Source: Schlesneria paludicola DSM 18645 (GTDB taxonomy: Bacteria > Planctomycetota > Planctomycetia > Planctomycetales > Planctomycetaceae). Taken from it: DNA of 52,573 bases. Where the stretch lies: contig CAMCMU010000034.1 of assembly GCA_945876035.1 (NCBI GenBank), positions 1-52,573 of the forward strand, read 5' to 3'. A program made the translations under genes and the position numbers. Positions within the stretch are counted from its first letter, which is position 1; each line of letters begins with the position of its first letter. Positions 17,208 through 26,737 of this stretch are shown piece by piece. Under the pieces are notes generated by a model that was given only the letters and a program-made list of their open reading frames with translations, made no database searches and had not been told where the DNA came from.

Positions 17208-18443
17208 TTAGGACTCGGCCTTTTCCAAAATCGCGTTCAGCCGATCGGCAATAATTTTTTCTTCGCCGAGATGCAAACAATGGACAGCGATGAGGATTCC
17301 CTTGCTGCCCGTGCCGGCAACACGTCCCAGCAAGATTGCCGGGTCGCTCGCAGCCAATGCGGCCGTCACTTCCTGCGGTGTGATCTTGATTCGCGTTTCG
17401 TTCCAACTCACAATGACATGTGGTTGATGGTTGGAGGTGACAGGGACGATGCGTTCGAATTCGACGGTCGAAACATGTTGCAGGGCTTGTTCGATGACCG
17501 TGATTCGACGCTCCATTTCGTGCCATTCGGCTTGGTGATCAAGGGTCACGAAACGATCAATTGCAGCCAGCAAGGCCATCATGTCTTCTTTTCCGACTTT
17601 CATCATTCTCCCAATCGTGGGAGCGTATGGATTGGCATTCAGCTTGGCGGTTTCAATCAGATCCTTTCTTCCCAAGAGCAAACCCGTGTCATTGGGGCCT
17701 CGTATTGCCTTTCCGCCACTGATGGCAACCAGATCAAATCCCATGCGGTTGTATTCGGACAATCTCTCCACCGGAGGGATATCCGCGGAGGCATCAAGCA
17801 GTGTCGGAATCTGGTGACGACGGGCCGCGGCGATCCAGTCCGCTCGAGTGATTGTGCCGTCTGTGGCATTCATGAAGAACATTAGTGCGGAATTCGGCCC
17901 CACCACGCGATCAATATCAGCGACCGTCTCGACATCGATCAGCGTTGTTCCAATCGCTCTTAACTGGCTGTCGTAGCCAGAATGATGAGACTTCTGAAGA
18001 ATGACTTCGTTCCGCAGACCTCTGGTGTCGGGGAGCCGGGGAATGCGTGAGAGATCTGGAAGTGTGACGACTGCGGCGGTTGCCAACAGCATTGCTCCCG
18101 CCGCTCCGGTTGTGACCAACGCCGCCTCGACACCAATCAGGCCCGCAATACGTTGCCCCACCTTATTGTGCAGATCGAGAATATTGACGAAATCCTTTGA
18201 GGCATCGATCCATGCCGCAACGACCTCGGCAGGCATGACGGAACCGCCAAACACGGTCACGTTTCCTGTCGCATTGATCATCGGTCGGATGCCCAGGGCA
18301 ACATAATTGGATTGACGACTGGGGTTCTCGTCCGTGGAGGAAGCCTGCGCGTGATGCTGTGCCAGAGGACCAGCAATGGCGGCCCCGGCACCCGTCTTCA
18401 AAATCGTGCGGCGAGTGAATTTGTCAGAACCATCAGAACCCAT
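17208..18443 (-). CDS. Exported SelA-like PLP-dependent enzyme
   Basis: The 411-residue product opens with a twin-arginine-type leader (TRRTILKTGAGAAIAGPLAQ) and then a fold-type I PLP enzyme of the SelA / D-glucosaminate-6-phosphate ammonia-lyase group: IRPMINATGNVTVFGGSVMP, EAALVTTGAAGAMLLATAA, PTLLDASADIPPVE (the PLP-binding Asp), and ISGGKAIRGPNDTGLLLGR with the presumed Schiff-base lysine near residue 244. Family members remove or swap groups on serine- or amino-sugar-type substrates. The substrate here is unknown. Export of a PLP enzyme through Tat is unusual but seen in planctomycetes. The ATG is preceded by GAGG at 8 nt. A GCGTTTCA/TGAAACGC inverted repeat (17151-17194) lies just after the stop. 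Confidence 0.85.
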   Translation of the reverse strand: MGSDGSDKFTRRTILKTGAGAAIAGPLAQHHAQASSTDENPSRQSNYVALGIRPMINATGNVTVFGGSVMPAEVVAAWIDASKDFVNILDLHNKVGQRIAGLIGVEAALVTTGAAGAMLLATAAVVTLPDLSRIPRLPDTRGLRNEVILQKSHHSGYDSQLRAIGTTLIDVETVADIDRVVGPNSALMFFMNATDGTITRADWIAAARRHQIPTLLDASADIPPVERLSEYNRMGFDLVAISGGKAIRGPNDTGLLLGRKDLIETAKLNANPYAPTIGRMMKVGKEDMMALLAAIDRFVTLDHQAEWHEMERRITVIEQALQHVSTVEFERIVPVTSNHQPHVIVSWNETRIKITPQEVTAALAASDPAILLGRVAGTGSKGILIAVHCLHLGEEKIIADRLNAILEKAES

Positions 18444-18805
18444 TTGCCAACCTCAGAATGAATGTCTCAGCCCGTTGCAGATCAACGTGACGTCGGATCG
18501 ACCTCAGGATCGATGAAAAACGGAAACCTCAGATTATTCAAATCATGGCCGGATTATTCAAACCATTCCCACCGTGTCGCTCGGCCGCGTGACGCAGAGG
18601 CCTCTTGCCCATTTTTTTTAACCGTCGGTGATGTTGAGTGATCTGGCGGCCTTGGGGGATTCGTCGGTGTTTGTTAATACACGCCTTCTTGTCAGGAGCC
18701 ACAGAAAACGGATTGCGACCGACTGTTGTGAAAAGCATGCTACAATCCGGCGTCGAAAGATCGGCCTTGAAGACATCCCCGATTCCCAAGTAAAAAAAGT
18801 TTGCC
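18444..18805. other. Divergent intergenic region
   Basis: This is the shared upstream region of the PLP enzyme (minus) and dgkA (plus). It contains a T-tract near 18611 and a candidate extended -10 for dgkA at 18738-18746. No gene is seen. Confidence 0.5.
18738..18746 (+). promoter_or_regulatory. Candidate extended -10 promoter of dgkA
   Basis: TGCTACAAT fits the extended -10 pattern TGn-TATAAT with one mismatch, about 60 bp before the dgkA start. No -35 box with good spacing is apparent, which extended -10 promoters tolerate. This is motif inference only. Confidence 0.35.
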
Positions 18806-19183
18806 ATGAAGCAACCCGGATTTTGGCGTAGCGTGACTCATGCTTGGGCAGGCATCGTCTACACCTTTCTGACACAACGCAATGCCCGGTTTCATTTGAC
18901 TGCGGCTGTGGGTGTCTTTTCCTTGGCCATTTGGCTGAAAATTGATCCGATACGCTGGGCGATCTTGGTACTAACCATCGGTGCCGTCTGTGCCGGAGAA
19001 ACCATCAATACCGCTACGGAAGCGATTGTCGATCTGCTCTCTCCAGAGTGGCACGAAAGAGCAAGAATTGCCAAGGATGTCGCTGCCGGAGCGGTCTTAC
19101 TTTTGGTGATGACGGCCGTCGTGGTCGGCATGATTGTCCTCGGACCGCCCCTGTGGATCCGGTTGATCCCCAGACGCGGATAG
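18806..19183 (+). CDS. dgkA: Diacylglycerol/undecaprenol kinase (DgkA family)
   Basis: The 125-residue integral membrane protein phosphorylates lipid alcohols with ATP (diacylglycerol in proteobacteria, undecaprenol in many Gram-positives) at the inner membrane. Features are an amphipathic N-terminus (SVTHAWAGIVYTFLTQRNAR), three membrane segments, and the family signature GETINTATEAIVDLL followed by RARIAKDVAAGAVLL, which holds the conserved Glu, Asn and Lys-Asp residues of the active site. The size matches the family (about 120). The gene is monocistronic and convergent with the two-component regulator genes, whose stop is 63 bp away. Confidence 0.92.
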   Translation: MKQPGFWRSVTHAWAGIVYTFLTQRNARFHLTAAVGVFSLAIWLKIDPIRWAILVLTIGAVCAGETINTATEAIVDLLSPEWHERARIAKDVAAGAVLLLVMTAVVVGMIVLGPPLWIRLIPRRG

Positions 19184-19246
19184 TCTGCCTGTCGGTTCGC
19201 GGTGATTCTGAGTTCGTCCTGAAAGTCGGAGAACACGCCGCGACTG

Positions 19247-19999
19247 TTAGTTTCGTCTCCAAGCCGTTTTTTGCGTTGTCGTCGCTTCTTCACCATTGAT
19301 GAATCGGTAGCCGGTGCCTCGAACCGACAGGATATACCTCGGCCGAGCGGGATCCGGTTCGATGAGCTTACGCAAACGGAGGACAAAATTATCGATCGTA
19401 CGCGTGGTGACATCGGCATTCTGGTCCCACACGTCCTCCAAAATTTGATGCCTGGGGAGCACGTCGCCCTGGTGTGCAATAAAGTATCTTAGAAGTTGCA
19501 TTTCCTGAGTCGTCAGGCTTTGGCGACGGTCACCAACAACAACTTCGAACGATTGCGGATCGAGTCGAAAATGCTCGTAGTCGAATTTTTCGACAACGCT
19601 GGCGGGATCGCTCGTTCCCTGTGTCGCATTGACCAGAGTTTTGTGCCGCTCCAGCAGATTGCGAATGCGGTTGAGCAGTTCGGGAAGCGCAAAGGGCTTG
19701 GTGATATATTGATCCGCCCCGCAATCGAAGGCGTGCATCTTGTCCTCACTCAGAGTTCTCGCACTGAGAACGAGGATCGGAACCAATCGATCGACGAGGC
19801 GTACCGCCTTGCAAATCTCGTAACCGCTCATCCCCGGTAGCATCAGATCGAGAATCACCAAATTCACCGTTTCCGACTGAAACAAGTGGAGTGCGGTGGG
19901 GCCGTCGCCCGCGAGAAGGACATCGTATCCCTCCTGCTCAAAGTTGAATTTCAATCCACTGGCAAGTGCTTCTTCGTCTTCAACAATCAGAATACGCAT
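19247..19999 (-). CDS. OmpR/PhoB-type response regulator
   Basis: The 250-residue product has a receiver domain (residues 1-115; acidic pocket VEDEE at 7-10, phospho-acceptor D51 in VILDLMLPGMSG, S79, K101 in ITKPFALPEL) and a winged-helix DNA-binding domain (about 140-240; LTTQEMQLLRYFIAHQGDV, DVTTRTIDNFVLRLRKLIE, ILSVRGTGYRF). It is activated by phosphorylation from the kinase encoded immediately downstream in the same unit (31 bp gap), and then binds promoter DNA. The target genes cannot be seen from the sequence. Linker and receiver lengths are normal. Confidence 0.95.
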   Translation of the reverse strand: MRILIVEDEEALASGLKFNFEQEGYDVLLAGDGPTALHLFQSETVNLVILDLMLPGMSGYEICKAVRLVDRLVPILVLSARTLSEDKMHAFDCGADQYITKPFALPELLNRIRNLLERHKTLVNATQGTSDPASVVEKFDYEHFRLDPQSFEVVVGDRRQSLTTQEMQLLRYFIAHQGDVLPRHQILEDVWDQNADVTTRTIDNFVLRLRKLIEPDPARPRYILSVRGTGYRFINGEEATTTQKTAWRRN

Positions 20000-20030
20000 A
20001 GTAATTCGCCGGGATACTGGTTATGGATAA

Positions 20031-21023
20031 TCACTCGGCATGGGTCTTGTGAGAATTGTCAGCGACGTACGCCGCGTGAGATTCCTGGGCATTGTTCTTT
20101 TCCTGTCGTTCCTCTTTTGCTCGCTTTCCTGGCAAATCGACTTCGAAGACGCTGCCAGGCTGACCGAGTTGTTCATGGACACTGACGCGCCCTTTCATTT
20201 GGCGAACGAGGGTATTCACAATGTAAAGACCTAACCCCGTCCCCTTTTGTCGCCGCGTTAATTCACTTCCGGCCCGAAAAAACATTCCGAAAATTTGTTT
20301 TCGCAACTCGGGGGGAACCCCCTGTCCATTGTCGGAAATTCGAGTCACGACGCGCCCGCGATCCGTCACACGGACGGTGACTCCGATCCGCGGCGGATCT
20401 CCAGCGTATTTAATGGCATTGTCCAACAGATTTCGAAAGACCGTTTCCACGACGAGTGGGCGTGCCTCGAGCACAGCGGGATGAATATCATAGTCGAGCG
20501 TCTCCACCTCGTCCCGCTGATGATGGGCACAGGCCGCCTGACCACATCGCCGAAGCATTGAGTCAATAAAAATACTTTCCGGATCCGACTGTTCGCCGAT
20601 GGCATCGATCCGACCGACCTCGAGTAACTGTGTGATCAGGTGATCCAGTCGCTCGAGTTCCTGATCCATGACTCGATAAAATTTGCCACGCTGCTCATCG
20701 GAGACCGGACGCATTTCCAGTGTTTGCAAATAGAGTTTCAGCGATGCGATCGGCGACTTTAGCTCGTGTGTCACGCTATCCACAAAGTTCGCCTGACGCT
20801 GATTCAGGCGAACCTCTTTGATCATCAAAAAAAGATAGAATGACAGACCAACAAGAATCAACGCAAATAATGCGACGCCAACGATCAATGCCCCCCACGG
20901 TGCGGCTTGCGCCAAAAGTACAATCCAATACACCATCAGCAACACGTTCAGCGTCATCAAAACGACGCTTAGCGTAATAGGCAGTCGAAGCGTTGTGCGG
21001 GTCCGAAGCCGTGAAGAGACCAC
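20031..21023 (-). CDS. Membrane sensor histidine kinase
   Basis: The product has about 330 residues. Two closely spaced membrane segments near the N-terminus (PITLSVVLMTLNVLLMVYW and ALIVGVALFALILVGLSFYL) leave only a few external residues, so the stimulus is probably sensed in the membrane. HisKA follows with phospho-acceptor His in DSVTHELKSPIASLKLYLQ. HATPase_c has the N box FRNLLDNAIKYAGDP, the G1 box ISDNGQGVP and the G2 box GTGLGLYIVNTL. The C-terminal tail is unusually long and charged (KRAKEERQEKNNAQ...). The start was set at GTG 21023, which has GGAG 6 nt upstream. A TTG at 21035 would overlap that site. It lies upstream of its response regulator on the minus strand, so the kinase gene at higher coordinates is transcribed first. 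Confidence 0.93.
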   Translation of the reverse strand: MVSSRLRTRTTLRLPITLSVVLMTLNVLLMVYWIVLLAQAAPWGALIVGVALFALILVGLSFYLFLMIKEVRLNQRQANFVDSVTHELKSPIASLKLYLQTLEMRPVSDEQRGKFYRVMDQELERLDHLITQLLEVGRIDAIGEQSDPESIFIDSMLRRCGQAACAHHQRDEVETLDYDIHPAVLEARPLVVETVFRNLLDNAIKYAGDPPRIGVTVRVTDRGRVVTRISDNGQGVPPELRKQIFGMFFRAGSELTRRQKGTGLGLYIVNTLVRQMKGRVSVHEQLGQPGSVFEVDLPGKRAKEERQEKNNAQESHAAYVADNSHKTHAE

Positions 21024-21588
21024 AATAAGCTCCAACGACAGGTTTCAACAGATTCTCAACCGCGTCGCAACTTCGATCTCACGTCGAAACATTGAGGCTG
21101 TTGTCTTGCGGCAACACTCAAAATCGTTTCGCCGAATTCACCCACACGATTTTTGGAGACTCGGTGAGGAACGGGCGCCCAGCGTCTCACACACGGTTGC
21201 CGACGCCGACTCACCTCGACAAACAACCCGTGTCTCAAGGGGATTTCAAACCCTGTTGAGGGCCGACTCAATGCAGACTCCAATTCGGCAAATTTGATCA
21301 CCGTCGGCTGCTAAAGGACTCGCCGACAACAGGATCCACTCCGTTCCCCAATTGCGTAGCTTCTGTTGGATCTTCAAGGATTCAGAGACCCATGTCCGCT
21401 CTCGATCCTCCAACCGTCGACCGTTTTCTTGTCATTCCACCAACAGGAACAGTTGTTCCAAACGGCGTTTGATCATCGATTGAGTTGCCAGAAGCGGATT
21501 ACAACGTGTTTCATTATCATCAGCATCACGATTGAGTATCGATCACGGACGGTACTCGGTGTCGATTGTTACTAACGTATAACCGGTG
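21024..21588. other. Intergenic, no gene recognised
   Basis: This is the upstream flank of the kinase gene. Short ORFs in both directions lack motifs and ribosome binding sites. Confidence 0.45.
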
Positions 21589-21750
21589 TTATGGGGAACG
21601 ATCAACCGCGGGGAAGGGGAGTTGAACGGAGGTGGGCTCGATGTCTTCCCCGTCCTTTTTCTTGTCGCGTTTTGTTCGTTTTTCGTCCGCCCGTTGACGC
21701 TTTTCCTGTTCTCGTTGACGCTTGGCGTAGGTGTTTTGGTTCTTGGCGAT
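21589..21750 (-). CDS. Small Lys/Arg/Gln-rich protein with ATC in place of start codon
   Basis: Reading from ATC at 21750 gives 53 residues: (I)AKNQNTYAKRQREQEKRQ, then RADEKRTKRDKKKDGED and a short C-terminus IEPTSVQLPFPAVDRSP. Highly basic 'MAKNQNT.AKRQREQ.KR' proteins are a recognisable small bacterial type, probably nucleic-acid- or ribosome-associated. A strong GGAGGAG ends 6 nt before the ATC, exactly where an ATG is expected, and no ATG, GTG or TTG in this frame is suitably placed. The gene either initiates at a rare AUC codon or has just lost its ATG. Function is not established. Confidence 0.5.
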   Translation of the reverse strand: MAKNQNTYAKRQREQEKRQRADEKRTKRDKKKDGEDIEPTSVQLPFPAVDRSP

Positions 21751-23106
21751 GGCAATCTCCTCCAATGATTCTCGTCAAATCGACGATCCAATACGTAGCC
21801 GTACAGGTTACACAGGGCAAAACAGGATCTGATGCAGAATTCTCACTATAAACGAACAACGACTGTTCGGGAACGCGATAAGGGGTTCTTTATTGTAAAA
21901 AACGGTTAAAAAATGGATTCGAAAGAACAATCCAAACGCAGGTTTTATGTCAATGAATCACAGCAACGTTAGTTCTCGATGACGCGTTGTATGACCACAA
22001 CAACGACGGTTGAGAACACTCGCGAGCGGCTTTGTGGAATACCACTCGCCCACGTCATGAACCAACCTCGCGTTGGCGATTTTGGCAGTCTCCGCGATGG
22101 AGTGAACGGCTGCCCAGCGTCCTTTGAACGACAATCCTCCGCAATGGATTTCCATCAGATCCCACGAGGACAGGGACAAACAGACGCTCAATGCCTGTGG
22201 TTCGCACAGGACACCGTGCCTCTCTGGATTGCCCTCAAGACCTCACGTAACTTCGGTCGTTCGGAACGCAGCGTTCACATCGGAACCAGGCATCGTCGGC
22301 ACGAAGTTGGATCGATCTCTCGGATTATCTTCGAGCGGTTGAGCCCTGCTGTCCAACCGTCGAGTCCCGCCGACTCGAGTGGCGCCCTACGAATTTCTGT
22401 TTCGCGGGTCACGACCTGGGCCGGAGATTGTCGTTGCTTTGAATGAGACCGCCGACAACCAAAGTTCCTCGGGAGTCGATCCTTTTCGCATGCCGAGAAT
22501 GCGGCATACTCCGGCTTCCCCGAGGACGTCTCATTCCATGCGACGTCGATTGATGCCGCTTCAGAATTCTGGCAGCGATGTCGGATCTGCCCCCCCCCAC
22601 CCGGAATTTCGGACGTCATTATTCTGAGAATCGGTTTGCCGTTGGATCCGCCGATTGGCGGCCTGTGAAAAAACGATCGCCGACACACCGGTCATTTGTC
22701 CGACGGACTTTGGTGGAACATCTTCCCTTAACGGATCCGAGGTGAGCCGGAATGGCATATCTCCATCGGCCAGATTCAGAGTCGGGGGCAAGGCGAGTGT
22801 CGTACCGGGGCCGCTGTTGGGAAGATATCGATGAACACGGTTCATGCGACACCGTGCGAGCCAATTCCATCTCGGAGAACGCCCACTCCAGATTCCGCCT
22901 CACGAGAAAATCGGCAAGTGGACACGGCAACGTCACGCGTGATGATCTCGGTCGCAACCCCCGAATGTGGGCCTGTGTCTGCGCGAGCCACAACTGGGGT
23001 TGGCTCAATATCATCTCAATTCTATACTCCCCGTCCATTCGCCGTGGAGATTGGCGAGTGTGCGTAAATGACGTTTTCTTGGCACGCCCGAGCAGGGAGG
23101 CATCGC
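21751..23106. other. Long intergenic stretch, no gene recognised
   Basis: About 1.35 kb without a convincing gene on either strand. Overlapping frames are serine/proline/arginine-rich and shadow one another. A small TCGAGTC/GACTCGA stem occurs at 22360-22378 and a C-run near 22591. Confidence 0.45.
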
Positions 23107-24039
23107 GTGGACAAGGTTCTTGTAGCTGGTATCGAAACTGTCGTTGGGGGAAACCTTGCCGCAGGGTTTTCCGAAAATTCACTCGTGACAGGCATCAGTC
23201 TGAAAGAGTCGATTCAAATTACAGGAATCAATCTGGAATCTCGGATTCCCTCGACTCCTGAAACGGTGCGTCAGTTAATTGAGCGAGTGAATCCCGACCG
23301 AGTTGTATTTTGTGGTAACACCTCACGCTCATGCTGGGGCGAAGAGGCTTCAGTGGACGAGTCGGATCTGGAGCAAGTGAAATCTTGGATCGCCGCTGCC
23401 AGCCAGGTCGGTTCTCAATTCACCTTGATCTCCTCGGACGCAAGTTTTACTGGCCCGTGGATGTTCCATTCAGAGAACGGCCACAGCCTTTGCTCGAGCA
23501 CATCCGGATTAACGGTCCGAAACATCGAAGAAACGGCACTGCGAGAATGTCCTAATGCTTTGATTCTCAGGACCAATGCCTTTGGCTGGCAGCCGGGCGG
23601 CCGGCCCGGTTGGATCGAATCATTGATGACTAGCTTAGAGCGATGCGGAGACACGCATCTAGATTGTATACGGCATGCGACGCCGATTCTGGCCTCGGAT
23701 CTCGTCGGCATCATCGTTGCCGCATGGGCCAATGGTTTGAGTGGCATCTATCACGCCTGCGGTGCTGAACGAGTCAACCCGCTTCAATTCGCGAGCCGTT
23801 TGGCACGGCAATTCAATCTCCCGATTCCGAAAACATCGAAAATGGAGTCATTGGTGGAACCTGCGATCGGATTCGGATGTGGCGAGACATCACTACAAAC
23901 CCGCAAGATCCGACGTGCCTTAGAAGTCTCTATGCCAATGCTGGACGAAGGGCTAAAACGCCTGTTTCAACAGCAAAATAATGGACATCAAGACAGGGTC
24001 ATTGGCCGAAACACCGTTCCACTCGTTCGCGTCGCCTAA
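23107..24039 (+). CDS. RmlD-like NAD(P)-dependent sugar-nucleotide reductase/epimerase
   Basis: The 310-residue product starts at a GTG with GGGAGG ending 6 nt upstream, and translation from there begins directly with the first Rossmann strand (MDKVLVAGIETVVGGNLAAG). An earlier in-frame ATG at 23068 would add an atypical prefix. The pattern fits the dTDP-4-dehydrorhamnose reductase branch of extended short-chain dehydrogenases: PDRVVFCGNTSRSCWG, QFTLISSDASFTGPW, LILRTNAFGWQPGG, LASDLVGIIVAAWANGLSGIYH. The usual Tyr-x-x-x-Lys is not obvious and the glycine motif is weak, so catalytic competence is uncertain. A strong terminator follows the stop. Confidence 0.7.
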   Translation: MDKVLVAGIETVVGGNLAAGFSENSLVTGISLKESIQITGINLESRIPSTPETVRQLIERVNPDRVVFCGNTSRSCWGEEASVDESDLEQVKSWIAAASQVGSQFTLISSDASFTGPWMFHSENGHSLCSSTSGLTVRNIEETALRECPNALILRTNAFGWQPGGRPGWIESLMTSLERCGDTHLDCIRHATPILASDLVGIIVAAWANGLSGIYHACGAERVNPLQFASRLARQFNLPIPKTSKMESLVEPAIGFGCGETSLQTRKIRRALEVSMPMLDEGLKRLFQQQNNGHQDRVIGRNTVPLVRVA

Positions 24040-24054
24040 CAGCCTGCCCGTTTC

Positions 24055-24079
24055 CCCCCCGTTTTCACGGGGGGCTTTT
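24055..24079 (+). terminator. Rho-independent terminator
   Basis: CCCCCCGT (24055-24062) pairs with ACGGGGGG (24067-24074) around a TTTC loop, followed by CTTTTC. It begins 16 bp after the RmlD-like gene stop. Confidence 0.85.
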
Positions 24080-24471
24080 CTGTGTTGTCGAATGCACATC
24101 AGTCCTGCGCACTCGTTCAACAAGGAACAGAACTTCAGTGGTTTCCAGTAACGCAGGCATGTTTTCTAAACCGGCGCAGATCGAAGGTCATCGATTGGCA
24201 CGAGAAAACTTCGACACACGATCCACAAACGTCAGCTTGTGGTAGGTCGTCGCGTTACACTGGATATCCAGCCTCTTTATTGAAAATCACACGCGATGCC
24301 TGATAAATAGGCACTTTGCGTCGTTGAGTTTCACGATGGATCAGGGGATTACAGAAACCGATCGTTTTTCGGGGATCACTCCGCGAACGATTGCCTGTAA
24401 TGACGGCACTCGTGATAATCATAATGCAGGGAGAGAATAGGCTCGAGATATCATCAGGGAATGGCAACAGC
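24080..24471. other. Intergenic upstream of sigma-54 activator
   Basis: No gene is seen. TTGAAA (24280) and GATAAA (24302) are spaced 16 bp apart and could be a vegetative promoter. No -24/-12 (TGGCAC-N5-TTGC) element is found. Confidence 0.4.
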
Positions 24472-25539
24472 ATGAACGAACCGCATTCGACGACCTCCGT
24501 TCGATCGCCCGATTTGATCTTAAACGGCATGATAGGCAGCGGACCTGCGATGCAGCAGGTCTATCGTTTGACACGGCAAATTGCGTCAACGACGGCGACA
24601 GTACTTCTGTTGGGTGAAACCGGAACCGGCAAGGAACTCGTCGCTCGGGCTTTGCATGAACTCAGTCCGCGAGCCACCGGTCCGTTCATACGGGTCAACT
24701 GCGGGGCACTGAGTGAAAGCCTGCTGGAAAGTGAATTGTTTGGTCATGTCAGGGGTGCGTTTACGAGTGCCAACGAAAGTAGGACCGGCCGATTCGAAGC
24801 GGCACATGGGGGAACGATATTTCTCGATGAGATCAACTCCATGAGCTATATTTTGCAGGTCAAGCTGTTGCGTGTGCTGCAAGAACAGGAGTTCGAGCGT
24901 GTTGGCGACACGAAGACAATTCGTGTCGATTGTCGAATCGTTGCCGCGACGAACCGCGACCTGTTAGACGAGATTGATGCCGGCACGTTTCGTGAGGATT
25001 TATACTACCGACTCAACGTCATCCCGATTTACCTTCCCGCGTTGCACATGCGACCGGAGGACATTCCGGATCTGGTTGAATTTTTCGCCAAAAAATATGC
25101 CACGAACAACAACCGCGCGGCACCCAAGATCGCGTCCGACTTGATCTCTATGCTGCAGGCTTATTCTTGGCCTGGCAATGTACGTGAACTTCAGAACTAC
25201 ATGGAGCGGGCGACCGTTCTATGCACCGATGATGTGCTGACGCTGTCGCTGTTCCCACCCCATGTTCGCGGCCTGGCTCCGATCCGCTTGGGTCGTTCGA
25301 AGTTTGGTGGTCTCTCGACAACCTGCAGCGAATTCGTGACACTCGGAATCATGGAATCTGGCGAGGAGTCTGAAGACGTTCACCAGCGAATCGTTTCACT
25401 TGTGGAACGAGAATTAATCTTACAAGTCCTCAGAACATGTCAGGGAACGCAGACGAAAGCAGCGTTAAGACTAGGAATCAATCGAAATACTCTGCACAAA
25501 AAGATCACGGATTACGGTCTGGAATCAGAAGCCAGATAA
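24472..25539 (+). CDS. Sigma-54 interacting transcriptional activator without receiver domain
   Basis: The product has about 355 residues. The AAA+ sigma-54 interaction domain fills most of it: [17 protein letters not shown], Walker [18 protein letters not shown] (about residue 48), the sigma-54 contact loop [16 protein letters not shown] (about 95), Walker [13 protein letters not shown] (about 117), the sensor/arginine region ATNRDL...[14 protein letters not shown] and [17 protein letters not shown] Fis-type HTH closes the protein ([19 protein letters not shown]). No receiver, GAF or PAS domain precedes the AAA+ core, so the control input must come from a partner protein, as for PspF. An ATG at 24472 fits the family N-terminus best. 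The earlier ATGs at 24391 and 24424 are possible. hemA-region genes follow but are not obviously its targets. Confidence 0.9.
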   Translation: MNEPHSTTSVRSPDLILNGMIGSGPAMQQVYRLTRQIASTTATVLLLGETGTGKELVARALHELSPRATGPFIRVNCGALSESLLESELFGHVRGAFTSANESRTGRFEAAHGGTIFLDEINSMSYILQVKLLRVLQEQEFERVGDTKTIRVDCRIVAATNRDLLDEIDAGTFREDLYYRLNVIPIYLPALHMRPEDIPDLVEFFAKKYATNNNRAAPKIASDLISMLQAYSWPGNVRELQNYMERATVLCTDDVLTLSLFPPHVRGLAPIRLGRSKFGGLSTTCSEFVTLGIMESGEESEDVHQRIVSLVERELILQVLRTCQGTQTKAALRLGINRNTLHKKITDYGLESEAR

Positions 25540-25661
25540 CGTGATCGGATCCGCACTCAGTTTGAGGGATATTGCCAGGTTTGATGGCGATCGACTGATT
25601 GAAGCACGGATAAAATCGCGTGCTTGGTAGCTGGGTGAAGTTGTCCCGAGGAGTGTCTGAA

Positions 25662-26540
25662 ATGCCCAACGTCAATCTTTTTTGTTTTTTTGCCAGCTAT
25701 TTGGTGGCGTTGGGGTACGACATCTTTCGATTGCGTTCAAGGTCCATCTGGAGCCGGTGGATTTCTCTGTCGTTTGGTGTTGCGGGACTCGTGGCCCAGA
25801 CGATCTACCTGTTGTTGCGTTCCAGTCAGGCCCAGCAACCACCCCTTCTTAGTTCTGCGCACGACTGGCTACTGGTTCTGGCATGGCTCGCAGTCCTGAC
25901 GCATCTCTTTGTTTCGTTACTCGATTCCAAGATTGCAACGGGACTCGTCGTCTGGCCAACCGTGTTGATACTGATCATCGCCTCGCGTTTTGTGACATCA
26001 TCCCCCAGTCATGTCCTCGATTTTCATCGCGGTTGGAAGATGCTCCACGCCTCCATGCTTGTTTTTGGAACCGCGTCAATTTTGCTCGCCTTTGTTCTCA
26101 GCCTGCTTTATCTGTGGCAGCATCGGAGACTCAAACATCGGCAGACGCTGGGAAGTGGACTGACTTTACCGAGTCTCGAATGCTTAGAACGCTTCAACCG
26201 ATGGTCGATTCTCATCTCCGTACCGCTGTTGACGTTTGGAGTCGCCACGGGCATCGGTTTGACGGTATTTGCAAATCACGATGCCGCACCGACGTGGACG
26301 GATCCGGTTGTGCTGGGTGGAAGCGGGATGTGGTTTTTGATGAGTGGCCTGCTGGCATGGTTGTTGTCGCAACAACGGACCCCCGGTCGGCAGGTGGCCG
26401 GGTTGACGGTCTGGTCCTGCGGGTTTCTGCTCTTCATGCTAGTGGGCCTGCAAGTCTTGACGGAGACACTGCAGATGCCCTCATTGCACGGAGCCGACAT
26501 GACACGTGCGCCTCGTCACAGCAATTCCAACGGCCGTTGA
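25662..26540 (+). CDS. CcsA/HemX-family integral membrane protein
   Basis: The product has about 292 residues with eight predicted membrane segments, for example SLSFGVAGLVAQTIYLLL, WLLVLAWLAVLTHLFVSLL, LVVWPTVLILIIASRF and LMSGLLAWLLSQ. The cytochrome c assembly / HemX layout is present, with conserved histidines in FHRGWKMLHASMLVFGTAS. HemX-type proteins sit beside hemA in many bacteria and are linked to glutamyl-tRNA reductase level or to haem handling. The start at 25662 has GAGGAG 8 nt upstream. An earlier in-frame ATG at 25620 is less well supported. It is followed 197 bp downstream by hemA in the same direction, which supports the HemX reading over a CcsA haem-lyase subunit. Confidence 0.75.
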   Translation: MPNVNLFCFFASYLVALGYDIFRLRSRSIWSRWISLSFGVAGLVAQTIYLLLRSSQAQQPPLLSSAHDWLLVLAWLAVLTHLFVSLLDSKIATGLVVWPTVLILIIASRFVTSSPSHVLDFHRGWKMLHASMLVFGTASILLAFVLSLLYLWQHRRLKHRQTLGSGLTLPSLECLERFNRWSILISVPLLTFGVATGIGLTVFANHDAAPTWTDPVVLGGSGMWFLMSGLLAWLLSQQRTPGRQVAGLTVWSCGFLLFMLVGLQVLTETLQMPSLHGADMTRAPRHSNSNGR

Positions 26541-26737
26541 AAATTTATTGGAGCAGACGCTTCTGTCACAATTTCATTCCCAGGAGGTCTTGATCGGCAG
26601 GCCGATCAAGACGGTTTGCACAAGTCGAGTGGCCCGCGACAAGGCCATGGCTGCCGTCGACCACAACGAAAAATAGCCCTGTGTCAGAATGAGGATTTCT
26701 CCCCAGCATTTGCCCGAATGATGAATCGAGACTCTGC

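Noticed and set aside
22379-22845. Overlapping frames on both strands
   Set aside because: Mutually antisense, serine/proline/arginine-rich and without recognisable domains.
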